Below, in pieces: positions 13,691-21,276 of a stretch of DNA of 21,316 nucleotides; position 1 is the stretch's first letter, and each line of letters opens with the position of its first letter. Source of the stretch: a virus. Under the pieces are notes generated by a model. The model made no database searches. It saw only the letters and a program-made list of their open reading frames with translations, and had not been told where the DNA came from. Location of the stretch: IMG/VR virus record IMGVR_UViG_3300046005_001844, positions 1 through 21,316 of that record. The stretch is one strand, 5' to 3'. The translations under genes were made by a program, and so were the position numbers.

Positions 13691-16600
13691 CTAGCCTGCC
13701 CACAATTGCCCACCCGGTCTTCTTTGTTCGGAAATTGTTTGAACAACGATACCTTTAATGCTATCTGCCATTTTTCCCCACATGTCGGCATCGCCCTTGC
13801 CGCCTTTTTTATCTTGTGTTGCGTTGCCGCCGCCATCGACATTAATATTAATGGAGACGTTATTATCCCCAGCACCACCGCCACCCTTCATAGTCACTGG
13901 AATGCTTTTGCCATCGGGTAATGGCACATACGCTTCATTTTGACGACCTTCGCCAAAGATGGCTACTTGCGGTGATTTAGCAACGCCGCCACTGGCATAT
14001 TTGTTGAGCGGCAATTTGCCCATTGAACTCATGATACCGCCATCGGCTAACGTACTAAAACTGGTATTAGTAACACCATAAGTGCTGCCACCGCCGCCGC
14101 CACCCAAAAAACCCATTGCCGCAGTACCCAAACCTATCAACATTTTTTGTACCATTATTCTGGCAATATCAGCAAGCACCGCTTTGGTAAAACTGGCAAA
14201 ATCAGCTTTACCATTGATTAACATAGTTGTTAATTGATCGGAGAAGCCCGTCATCCATTGAGTGCTGGCTTGGCGAATATTTTCACCCATATCATTCCAA
14301 GAACGTGCCATTGTTTGTATTGGATTCTCCATCTGTCTAGCGTGTTGCTCCATCATCGCTTCGATTTCTTGAATCTGATTTTCATAACCTGCGGTATTAG
14401 CTTTTAACATATCCTCTGTTAAGCCAAATTCCTTCATTTTGGCATTGCGCTCAATAGCAAAAATTGCATCAGCGCGATCTCTGGTAATACCAATCAATGA
14501 GGCGTTGATTTTTTGTACGTTAACCAATGAACTACTTTCTCGATTAGCTCTATCGGTAGCCGCCGCATTATCAGCCGTTGCTTTAACTTGTGCTTTTATG
14601 GCGATCACATGCCTATCGAAAGCCGCTGTATCGCCCCTCATCAACTCTCGCTGTTCATCCAGCTTATCGTTAGTGATACCCATCAATTCATTGTAGCGCA
14701 ACGTCTCTTTAGACATTGTTTCAAAGCCACCATTTGCCAATACAGCTTGTGCATGTTGAAGATCAACAAGTGATTTTGAAGTGTTTTTAGAGGCATTACG
14801 TTCTGTACCCGCTAGAGACTCCCATATCTTGCCCTGATCGGCTAATACCTTGTTAGTCTTATCCATCTCTCTGGCTAATTCGATAGTACCTGCTTTCAAA
14901 ACCTTGCCAGAGTCTATGAAGGACTGAATTCGTGCCTCCTCTGGACCCACACCGGCAACTTCTGCACCTATCTCATGAGGTTGACCTAACAACGCCTTCT
15001 TTCTTTCTAATTGCGCCTTGAGAGTGGCATAAGCACTATCTTGTGCGGCGATCTCTCTAGCGGCTTTTTTGGCAGCAGCATCTTTGCCTTTAGTGTCGGG
15101 TGAAAAACGACCAGAAGCATCATCCATCTCAGCCGCACCTACTCTAAAAGCATCGGCAGCTTTAAAGATGGTAGCGGCTAGTTCTTTAGCCAGTAAATCT
15201 TTCTTTTTGGGATCTATAGTGGTAAGAGCATTCAACTTCTCTGTGAAGGATTTAAGAGCGGGTGCTGATTCTTCAGTAAGCCTCTTATAGCCGTCAATAA
15301 TTTCGGCATTGCGCGTATTCTGAATGGCAACAGACTGTGCTATGTAGTCTTTATCTTTCGCTAGGTCTTTGACACCTGCGGCTGTTTTCTCATCGCTTAG
15401 CTTCTGCAATGAGGCTAAAGCGTTAGCATCGCCGAGTGCCTTAACATCGTCAGTTTGCTGCCCTAGCGATACTTTAAAGTCCGCAACACTCTGATAGATA
15501 CTTCGTTCGTCCTCTGCGGATTTTAAGATTAGAGCATCTTTCTCTTTTTGTATTTTCTGCTCATCCGACATCCCACCAAACGCTTCATAAATACTCGATG
15601 CCGCCTTGCCTACTACCCCTTGATTTTTTTTTCTTTCTTTCGCTCTTTCGCCAGCGGCGATCGCTTCATCAATAGCTCTAACACCCTCTACACTGACTTT
15701 AACGCCATCAGCCACCGCTTGCTTTACATCATCTAGTGCAGAGGTTGCTGAGCCTCCCCAGTTATACCAAGCAATGCCCCCTGCAATTAATAAACCCCCT
15801 AAAAGGGTTAATGGTAGAGCTAATGCGGCTGCACCTGCCGCTAGTGGGGCAAGCGCTATCTCAAAAGCGGCAGTCGCGGTTGCTGCCCCTAAAACAGCCG
15901 TTCTATAAATCGTTAAACTTGCACTAAGCGCAGTAATAGACGCTGAAGCGGCAGTTATAATCGACCATGTTCTGAAAGCTACATAGACTGACGCAATAAT
16001 TTCTAACCACTTACCAATCGCTTCTCTATTAGCAAGAATATACTTAGTCATATCAACGATAGAAGTTGTTACGCTACCTAATGTATGCCCGAAAGAAGCG
16101 GCAAAGGCTGCCATATCTTCCGTCTTTAATACATTGACTAATTCTCTAAGAGCCGCTTTAGCCACATCAAAGAACTTCGCATCACCAATTTCTTTTTGAA
16201 AGAGTAACCATTGTGTTGAAAGTTGTGAAGTTAAGCCTGTCCAGCTATCCATCATCTTCTTAGCAGAGCCGGAAAATTCAATCTCCATCTCTCTGAACAT
16301 GAGCTGTAAGGCTTGTTTTGAATTAACTGAGCCTTTTGAAACAGCTTTGATAAAGTCATCCATTGACATGCCCATACCACGAGCCATCAATGCAGAAGCG
16401 TTAGGAATAGCCTCCGCTAATTGTTGTCTCAACTCTTCCATTGAGACTTTGCCTTTTGAAGACATTTGGGAAATAGCGACAGCGGCTCGCTTTAATGAAT
16501 CTTCTGTACCACCAAAATGCGCGTTAGCATCCACTAAGGTTTGCAGTGCGCCAGCCGTGGGGTCGATACCGGTCGTTTTGAGCTTTACAAACGCATCGGT

Positions 16601-17005
16601 TAATCCGTCTAGGGCGACAGGTGCATTCTTCGCCATATCAACGACGAAGTTCATGTCTCTTACGCCTTCTGCGGTTCTTTCTGCTTGAGTTGCCGCCTTA
16701 CTTAAGCCGGTCATTAGCAAGCCCATACGCTCTAACTCACCATTGCTTTTCGCAATAGAGTACATAAAGCCTGTGGTTACAGCGTTGATATTGCGAAGCG
16801 CATCCCCTGCAAGAGCCGCTTTGATGATGACACTGTGCAGAGAAACGCCCAATGATGAGAAGGCGGAACTAGCGTGACTTGCACCTTTGACAGAGCTAGT
16901 GATATTTAGGTTAAGGTTTTTTAAACCTGTTTGAGCGGCAGTCAACCCTGATGTAAATCCGGTTGAATCGACATTTAAGACAACATTAATACTACCTGTA
17001 CTCAT
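13691..17005 (-). CDS. H: Tail tape measure protein
   Basis: A 1104-residue protein that sets tail length and is ejected on infection. The N-terminal region has the tape-measure pattern (FVVDMAKNAPVALDGLTDAF, then KLKTTGIDPTAGALQTLVDA, and KGKVSMEELRQQLAEAIPNA). A long hydrophobic Ala/Leu/Gly-rich region follows (about 328-418), then extended Lys/Ala/Glu-rich helical and coiled-coil segments. The C-terminal part is lambda-H-like: a TMARSWNDMGENIR region, LADGGIM and KYASGGVAKSPQVAIFGEGR, then Gly-rich turns. AGGG lies about 7 nt before the ATG. It is the longest gene between the chaperones and M, as expected. By the lambda ratio of residues to length the tail would be somewhat longer than lambda's; that is only an estimate. 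A run of nine A residues (minus strand, near 15625) is a minor oddity. Confidence 0.96.
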   Translation of the reverse strand: MSTGSINVVLNVDSTGFTSGLTAAQTGLKNLNLNITSSVKGASHASSAFSSLGVSLHSVIIKAALAGDALRNINAVTTGFMYSIAKSNGELERMGLLMTGLSKAATQAERTAEGVRDMNFVVDMAKNAPVALDGLTDAFVKLKTTGIDPTAGALQTLVDANAHFGGTEDSLKRAAVAISQMSSKGKVSMEELRQQLAEAIPNASALMARGMGMSMDDFIKAVSKGSVNSKQALQLMFREMEIEFSGSAKKMMDSWTGLTSQLSTQWLLFQKEIGDAKFFDVAKAALRELVNVLKTEDMAAFAASFGHTLGSVTTSIVDMTKYILANREAIGKWLEIIASVYVAFRTWSIITAASASITALSASLTIYRTAVLGAATATAAFEIALAPLAAGAAALALPLTLLGGLLIAGGIAWYNWGGSATSALDDVKQAVADGVKVSVEGVRAIDEAIAAGERAKERKKNQGVVGKAASSIYEAFGGMSDEQKIQKEKDALILKSAEDERSIYQSVADFKVSLGQQTDDVKALGDANALASLQKLSDEKTAAGVKDLAKDKDYIAQSVAIQNTRNAEIIDGYKRLTEESAPALKSFTEKLNALTTIDPKKKDLLAKELAATIFKAADAFRVGAAEMDDASGRFSPDTKGKDAAAKKAAREIAAQDSAYATLKAQLERKKALLGQPHEIGAEVAGVGPEEARIQSFIDSGKVLKAGTIELAREMDKTNKVLADQGKIWESLAGTERNASKNTSKSLVDLQHAQAVLANGGFETMSKETLRYNELMGITNDKLDEQRELMRGDTAAFDRHVIAIKAQVKATADNAAATDRANRESSSLVNVQKINASLIGITRDRADAIFAIERNAKMKEFGLTEDMLKANTAGYENQIQEIEAMMEQHARQMENPIQTMARSWNDMGENIRQASTQWMTGFSDQLTTMLINGKADFASFTKAVLADIARIMVQKMLIGLGTAAMGFLGGGGGGSTYGVTNTSFSTLADGGIMSSMGKLPLNKYASGGVAKSPQVAIFGEGRQNEAYVPLPDGKSIPVTMKGGGGAGDNNVSININVDGGGNATQDKKGGKGDADMWGKMADSIKGIVVQTISEQRRPGGQLWAG

Positions 17006-17018
17006 AACTATTCCCTAT

Positions 17019-17656
17019 TTATAAACTATTCATTAATGATTCCATTGCGCTACTATCAAAGACTTCATCAAAGCGTGTCACTTTGCCAATTTCAGTTGAT
17101 AACATATCAATTTTCTCTTGCATTCCTTCTGTGCTATTTACGGCGGCAGTGACGCTTAAAAGCCTCATATCATGCTCTGCAAATAATCGGTTTATGTTTG
17201 CGCTCATCAGCCAAAATGCGCGTATCGGTAATTCCATCACCTCGCGATACGACATACTATATTCTTTGGATACGCGACAAAAAAGGAAGCCAAAATCGAC
17301 TTCCCTGAGTTGTCCGTTATCTACTTTTTTTCAGTCTCACCTTCAGCGGCAATAGCTATCGCCTCCTCGTCATCACCCCGTACAAACGTGGCGATTTTTC
17401 CCAGTGAGATAAGCGGCATCGTTTTAAGTGTCGCGCTATTAATAGTTGGAACAGCTAAAACGATTAAGGCGATAGTCAGTTCTATTTGACTAGCAACATC
17501 ATCCTCTGCTTTAGCTTGAAGGTCTTTAACCAATTTGGTCGCTTCAATGAAGCTTTCAACAGTCTGCTCAATAATGGCGTGTTCTACACCTTGAAGCTTT
17601 AAAAAGCGATTGGGCGTTGTTGCAAGTTCATCTAGGTTCAAATATTTAACGGTCAT
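17019..17656 (-). CDS. Tail assembly chaperone GT, -1 frameshift fusion
   Basis: Predicted 212-residue product read from the G start through codon AAG at 17326-17324, then shifting -1 (next codon 17324-17322) and running to the stop at 17019. The -1 frame is open from the slip site and joins the downstream reading frame without a break. The bridging residues read VDNGQLREVDFGFLFCRVSK, then EYSMSYREVMELPIRAFWLM, matching the T part of siphophage chaperones ('DFGF.F..VSKE...S'). The ATG at 17255 lies inside this motif, and a protein starting there would lose conserved residues, so independent initiation is unlikely. By analogy with lambda G/GT it helps polymerise the tube around the tape measure and is absent from the mature virion. 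Confidence 0.9.
17321..17656 (-). CDS. G: Tail assembly chaperone G
   Basis: A 111-residue protein in the standard position between major tail protein and tape measure. It is acidic at the C-terminus (DDEEAIAIAAEGETEKK), with helical segments KYLNLDELATTPNRFLKL and AIIEQTVESFIEATKLVKD. In lambda-type phages this chaperone binds tube and tape-measure subunits and is partly extended by frameshifting; here the last three codons GAA AAA AAG hold the slip site. Ribosome binding is modest (AGAGAA upstream). The 52-nt gap before it carries dyad E. Confidence 0.88.
   Translation of the reverse strand: MTVKYLNLDELATTPNRFLKLQGVEHAIIEQTVESFIEATKLVKDLQAKAEDDVASQIELTIALIVLAVPTINSATLKTMPLISLGKIATFVRGDDEEAIAIAAEGETEKK
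17324..17330 (-). promoter_or_regulatory. Programmed -1 ribosomal frameshift site A AAA AAG
   Basis: Zero frame reads GAA AAA AAG TAG, so the heptamer A AAA AAG sits in the correct phase directly before the G stop codon. This is the most slippery heptamer known in E. coli (used in dnaX). An SD-like AAGGTGAG lies 5-13 nt upstream, also as in dnaX. A GGAAGTC/GGCTTCC hairpin (7-bp stem with one G-U pair, 6-nt loop, 17285-17304) lies 19 nt downstream, rather far for a stimulator. Confidence 0.9.
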
Positions 17657-17686
17657 AAAGTATTCTCTGTTGATATTAAGATTAAA

Positions 17687-17704
17687 TAAGTAACTAATTA
17701 CTTA
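17687..17704. repeat. Intergenic 18-bp dyad, copy E
   Basis: TAAGTAACTAATTACTTA has perfect 7-bp arms (TAAGTAA/TTACTTA) around CTAA. It lies in the 52-nt gap between the major tail protein and chaperone G, closely following the tail protein stop. As RNA the arms could form a small AU-rich hairpin, so attenuation or processing is an alternative to protein binding. Confidence 0.75.
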
Positions 17705-17708
17705 CTAA

Positions 17709-18590
17709 TTAAACCGCGCGTTTGTCACCAATTTTGAACAAAGTGCTATCCGTATCAGGGTAAGCATTAAATTCAACATTGAATACACGCTCAGCATCAA
17801 ACTTGTAAGCGAAGTTCAAAGCACCAGCAGTCGCTGTTTTTGGCAAAATAACATCTTGTGAGTAATCGTTATCAGCCGCAGACATTGGATGGAGCACCAA
17901 TTCTTGAGAAATTGCCAATAGAGAGACGCCAATATTACGAGTTACGTCAACACGTTCTTTAGTTGCATTAACACCACCAGTTAGTGTGGCTGCTGATACC
18001 GCCGGAGCTGTTGCTGATTTCGCCAATGTAAAAGCATTACCCGCTGTGCCGCGTAAACCAGAAACTACATTGATAATTAAACCAGTTGTATCTAGCGTGT
18101 AATCACTGTCATCAACAAAAGCATTAGTTGACGATTGTAGTGCCAGCGCCAAATTACTAGCGGTATTTTGTACGGCTGTTTTAGTTGGGTTGATTGTTGC
18201 GACACCAATAGCAATATCTGTTAAAGCTGTTGCAGTTACCGCTGTTTTAAAAGTAAACACCACACCATTAACCGTAATGGTATCTCCTGCTGCTGGGGCG
18301 ACTGTAAATGTAATACTACCCGCCGCCTTAACACCATCGGTTTTTAAGACCGCACCAGGCATTACCTTAATAATGTGATCCAAAGTTGACTCAGCTAAGG
18401 GCAGAGTTACTTTTGCGCTTCGACCCATGATAATCTCATCAATTTCTGAGTTACCATATTGGTCAACCATTACTTTGTGAGTTTCTGTTGTTACAGCGAA
18501 ATCAACACCACCTTTAGTGTAACCGACATCGATTCCACCAAATCTGACGCGACATACGCCTAATTTTACGTTCTGAGTATTACTTGCCAT
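17709..18590 (-). CDS. Major tail (tube) protein with inserted beta domain
   Basis: A 293-residue protein in the lambda V position. The flanking parts look like a siphophage tube protein: residues 1-85 (KLGVCRVRFGGIDVGYTKGG, DEIIMGRSAKVTLPLAEST) and 210-293 (VDVTRNIGVSLLAISQELVL, AYKFDAERVFNVEFNAYPDT). Between them, about residues 88-208, an extra domain reads SITFTVAPAAGDTITVNGVV, then ANLALALQSS and GNAFTLAKSA, ending ATLTGGVN. This 'PA.GDT.TVNG..F.F' pattern is found as an add-on domain in various phage virion proteins and would project from the tube surface. A strong AAAGGAG lies 9 nt before the ATG, fitting high expression. Confidence 0.92.
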   Translation of the reverse strand: MASNTQNVKLGVCRVRFGGIDVGYTKGGVDFAVTTETHKVMVDQYGNSEIDEIIMGRSAKVTLPLAESTLDHIIKVMPGAVLKTDGVKAAGSITFTVAPAAGDTITVNGVVFTFKTAVTATALTDIAIGVATINPTKTAVQNTASNLALALQSSTNAFVDDSDYTLDTTGLIINVVSGLRGTAGNAFTLAKSATAPAVSAATLTGGVNATKERVDVTRNIGVSLLAISQELVLHPMSAADNDYSQDVILPKTATAGALNFAYKFDAERVFNVEFNAYPDTDSTLFKIGDKRAV

Positions 18591-18616
18591 GTTAAATTGC
18601 TCCTTTGCAAAGATTA

Positions 18617-18991
18617 TTAAATTTTGGCATATACCGCATCGAAATTGACACTGTATTCTATGTTATTGCCATCCGTTGCCGGATACACAATGGGATCACT
18701 CTTAGGTAAGATGTACTTCACATCTAACCCATTTATTACCTTGCCCTGTATTGTCAATAAAGGGATAATTGAGTTTATTAAGGTGTCATCGTAATTAGCT
18801 TCACGCACAATGACTTGAAACCCACCTCGTCTAACGCCTTTCAGTTCATGATCGATCAGATCACCACTCATTCTGTTTAGTAGCAACACACCGATAGCGG
18901 TGTCGTAAGGCATCGAGTGAATGAATAAATCTGTTCCTAGTGAACCGATATTATTAGCCTCGAGTATCATCGCCATCTCTTTTAAGATCAC
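18617..18991 (-). CDS. Tail terminator-like protein (lambda U position)
   Basis: A 124-residue protein: a helical N-terminal part (ILKEMAMILEANNIGSLGTD), LFIHSMPYDTAIGVLLLNR, GGFQVIVREANYDDTLINSI, and a YSVNFDAVYAKI end. Proteins of this kind, often named 'minor capsid protein from bacteriophage', sit before the tube gene and act as the terminator that stops tube growth and forms the tail side of the neck. The start is GTG 18991-18989, overlapping the upstream stop as GTGA with AGGAG 7 nt before it. Family assignment comes from the mixed pattern and synteny. Confidence 0.8.
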   Translation of the reverse strand: MILKEMAMILEANNIGSLGTDLFIHSMPYDTAIGVLLLNRMSGDLIDHELKGVRRGGFQVIVREANYDDTLINSIIPLLTIQGKVINGLDVKYILPKSDPIVYPATDGNNIEYSVNFDAVYAKI

Positions 18992-19479
18992 ACCACTCTC
19001 CTGACTTTAGCTCTTATCTTTTCAACAATATGTGAGTCAACTTCTACCTTTGCTCGCTCCATATACTTTCTACCAGGATCGCCACCAGCCGCCCGTTTTG
19101 CCATGTTGCCTTCTCGACTACTGTTGTAGCGATCACTCTCTTCCATGATGACTGAATAGCCCTTAATGTTAACCATTGCACCTGTTTCTTCGTCGGCTAC
19201 TTCGTCTGCGACAAATACTGTTACCTTGTAAGGCATATATTGACCCGTTGCTGGATTTCTTACTGATCGAGTTACGCCCTTTTCATGCGCGTTGGTTCTA
19301 CCAATGGCGTTTTCAAGATTGTAGCGATCAACAGGTGCGTTTTGCTTAGCTAACATCACCATTTCATCAGCCGACTCATCCATCTGATCTAAGGTCGCGC
19401 GATAAGCTCTATCACCATCTTGTTCGATCATGGCTTTTATTGCCGCAAATTGTGCGTTAACGTCAGTTTTAAGTGCCAT
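18988..19479 (-). CDS. HK97 gp10-like tail completion protein (lambda Z position)
   Basis: A 163-residue, basic, mostly helical protein. Its N-terminal helix (YRATLDQMDESADEMVMLAK) leads into QNAPVDRYNLENAIGR, the 'A-x-x-AP..TG.L..SI' type motif of HK97 gp10-like proteins. Beta strands follow (YKVTVFVADE, YSVIMEES), then a basic C-terminal helix (GRKYMERAKVEVDSHIVEKI). These proteins join head and tail. Its ATG lies within the previous gene (11-nt overlap), and its stop overlaps the next start as GTGA. An insert with a poorly recognised VADEETGAMVNIKG stretch makes it somewhat longer than the usual ~120-140 residues. Confidence 0.85.
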   Translation of the reverse strand: MALKTDVNAQFAAIKAMIEQDGDRAYRATLDQMDESADEMVMLAKQNAPVDRYNLENAIGRTNAHEKGVTRSVRNPATGQYMPYKVTVFVADEVADEETGAMVNIKGYSVIMEESDRYNSSREGNMAKRAAGGDPGRKYMERAKVEVDSHIVEKIRAKVRRVV

Positions 19480-19816
19480 ATATCTTTAAACTCACCTGAT
19501 AATGGTCAATCACTCCATTAATGTGATTCATCTTTTGCTCTATTGACTCTATCGATAAAATAATACCGCCCACATTAACTAGATCGTTTATTTTGATCTT
19601 GGTACTGGGGGTGAATAACAGTGTTGAATTAGAAGTCATTTCAGCCGCATTACCAATCGAAGCACTTCTTGAATTATTTTGGTTGGTTGGCGTTGCTGCA
19701 TTGGCTAATTTTATAACCGCGCACAGGGTCGCAACGCGGGAACCAAATATCGGTTTACCGTTTTCATCAGCCCCAATTCTAGGCGATATAACACAGGGTA
19801 TTGTCGGAAATATCAT
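19469..19816 (-). CDS. Head closure / stopper-like protein
   Basis: A 115-residue protein just upstream of the gp10-like gene. It is beta-rich, with GADENGKPIFGSRVATLCAV early, a KIKINDLVNVGGIILSIESI segment (the 'D.v.v.g..y.V..i' pattern of head-closure or stopper proteins) and a DHYQVSLKIYG end. In related phages the stopper seals the portal before tail joining. I start it at ATG 19816-19814; an in-frame TTG two codons upstream is possible, and neither has a strong ribosome binding site. The assignment relies on position and a loose fold pattern. Confidence 0.72.
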   Translation of the reverse strand: MIFPTIPCVISPRIGADENGKPIFGSRVATLCAVIKLANAATPTNQNNSRSASIGNAAEMTSNSTLLFTPSTKIKINDLVNVGGIILSIESIEQKMNHINGVIDHYQVSLKIYGT

Positions 19817-19848
19817 ACACAAATTCTATCAGTGATTAGCCATAAAAG

Positions 19849-19866
19849 GAAGTCATTGGTTACTTA
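19849..19866. repeat. Intergenic 18-bp dyad, copy F
   Basis: GAAGTCATTGGTTACTTA overlaps the stop codon of the 252-residue protein gene and extends into the 36-nt gap before the head-closure-like gene. It is a good match to the other copies apart from the first base and a G in the centre. Confidence 0.65.
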
Positions 19867-20611
19867 TTTTTCTATAAATCAATGCGTTAGCGTTAGGGTG
19901 AAAAACGGCTGCCTTAATAGCGTCATATTCTACTAAGTTGATAACTTTATTATTGTAAGGATTACTACGACTTACGGTATCAATAATGAACCCACTGTCG
20001 CCTAGCATTTTGCCAGCAAACAATGTGACCTCATTAAAGACGGTTAATAAATGTTGACGAGTGATGGCTCTAACTGCGGTAATTGATCGCCATTCTTTAC
20101 CATTCTTACCGGTGTAGTTACCACCACCGACTACTGAACTCACTACAGCACCTTTGATTGCATTAACAATGCCAGCATTATCCGCATTCAGCATTATCAT
20201 AAAACCGATGCTTTTTAGCTGATCGTTACCAAACTTAATGTCACGACTTAATAACCCTCTGACACTCATCAGTGTTGATTGCACACAGTCTTTCAAATAG
20301 ACCGCTAATATTGCGTCATACTGCTCATTAAACGCTATCAGCTCGTCACTACTCAATGAATCTTTAAGAGCTAAGCGCATGACTGCATTTGTCGCTATCG
20401 TTAAGTCACGCTCATATTCTGTTAGACGACTACTGGCGTTCTTAGCTGCCATAGCGACAAAGGTGCGACGAGTCGAAGCGAGAGCTGGATTCTTTTTAGC
20501 AACACTAGAAGCCAGCTCACCTCGATAGTCATTAATCAACGCCTCATAATTCTCAGATACGCTCTGCGTCTGTTGGTTGATGGTAAATAAATCGGTTAGT
20601 AGCGTATTCAC
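19853..20611 (-). CDS. Unrecognised head/neck-proximal phage protein, 252 residues
   Basis: A real gene by length and context, but I do not recognise it. It is largely helical: LVNTLLTDLFTINQQTQSVS at the start of the region, a charged central helix-rich part (RRTFVAMAAKNASSRLTEYE), a Gly-rich turn VVSSVVGGGNYTGKNGKEW, and RAITRQHLLTVFNEVTLFAG near the end. The C-terminus (VFHPNANALIYRK) faintly recalls MuF-type head morphogenesis proteins ('HPNCRC'), but the cysteines are missing and the gene order does not favour it. I choose GTG 20611-20609, which overlaps the upstream TAG as TAGTG with AGG 6 nt before it. A TTG 33 nt earlier has AGG with no spacing. A head or neck structural role is inferred from position. 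Confidence 0.72.
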   Translation of the reverse strand: MNTLLTDLFTINQQTQSVSENYEALINDYRGELASSVAKKNPALASTRRTFVAMAAKNASSRLTEYERDLTIATNAVMRLALKDSLSSDELIAFNEQYDAILAVYLKDCVQSTLMSVRGLLSRDIKFGNDQLKSIGFMIMLNADNAGIVNAIKGAVVSSVVGGGNYTGKNGKEWRSITAVRAITRQHLLTVFNEVTLFAGKMLGDSGFIIDTVSRSNPYNNKVINLVEYDAIKAAVFHPNANALIYRKISNQ

Positions 20612-21276
20612 TAACGACCTAAATGCGCTCGATAAGTTACCCAACCTGATAGATAACCCATTGTGCGTTTACTGACAGATAGCGACAGCGGTGTAGAATT
20701 TCTGAAAGCACTTCTGGATTCACCAATTGCATCGGAAACAATACCTTCTTCGCGCTTCTTAGCCATTGGATCACCGCCTAAAATAATATCGGCTTCTGAA
20801 ATCTGCGCCTTCTTAACCGCATCAGTGAATAAAATCGGCAACTGCACAAACTCAACTAAAGGTAGTGTGCTGAGAGAGGGTCTAGTTCGATAGTACGAAA
20901 CCGCTTGCGTATCAAATAAATCCAAATTCAGTTTATTGGTGACAACCGTATTCTCTCTTGAAGGTATTAACAGTCCATAGATATCAAACTTCAAACGCCC
21001 TATTCTATAAAAAGCTTCTGTCATTGCCGCTGCCACCTTTTTATCAGATGAGGCGTTGATAGCCAGCATGTCAGGCATATCCATCATTAATAACTTAGCT
21101 TGATTCAATGTTTGATAACTATTGGTCATCGTGACTAAATCGCTACCGCTATCTAACCCATAGAGACTGTTAACAAAAACCACTCTGGTGTCCGTTAAGG
21201 TTACTCGTAGTTCGATAACCCTTAAACCTTTTAATGCGTAACCTGACAAGGTATTAGTTAAAACGGGTATAGTCAT
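20611..21276 (-). CDS. Unrecognised head/neck-proximal phage protein, 221 residues
   Basis: Starts MTIPVLTNTLSGYALKGLRV, with alternating strands early and a helical middle (LNQAKLLMMDMPDMLAINAS, then KKVAAAMTEAFYRIGRLKFD). A basic segment (GDPMAKKREEGIVSDAIGES) precedes a Ser-rich region, and the end is YRAHLGR. I do not recognise the family. Its ATG overlaps the stop of a gene entering from the right edge as TAATG, and its TAG overlaps the GTG of the next gene, so it belongs to the structural operon. Position upstream of the head-closure gene suggests a capsid, connector or head-decoration role; this is inference. Confidence 0.75.
   Translation of the reverse strand: MTIPVLTNTLSGYALKGLRVIELRVTLTDTRVVFVNSLYGLDSGSDLVTMTNSYQTLNQAKLLMMDMPDMLAINASSDKKVAAAMTEAFYRIGRLKFDIYGLLIPSRENTVVTNKLNLDLFDTQAVSYYRTRPSLSTLPLVEFVQLPILFTDAVKKAQISEADIILGGDPMAKKREEGIVSDAIGESRSAFRNSTPLSLSVSKRTMGYLSGWVTYRAHLGR

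Noticed and set aside
11292-16688. Plus-strand open frames opposite tape measure, K and other genes
   Set aside because: They are antisense to strongly supported genes, lack ribosome binding sites and family features, and show the biased composition of reverse-strand reads.
17019-17255. Independent gene starting at ATG 17255
   Set aside because: The conserved chaperone motif extends upstream of this ATG in the same open frame to the slippery heptamer, so it is best read as the -1 extension of G.
17285-17304. Rho-independent terminator after G
   Set aside because: The hairpin GGAAGTC/GGCTTCC is followed by T residues, but it lies inside the GT frame. Stopping transcription there would cut off the tape measure and all tip genes; a minor frameshift or attenuation role is more plausible.
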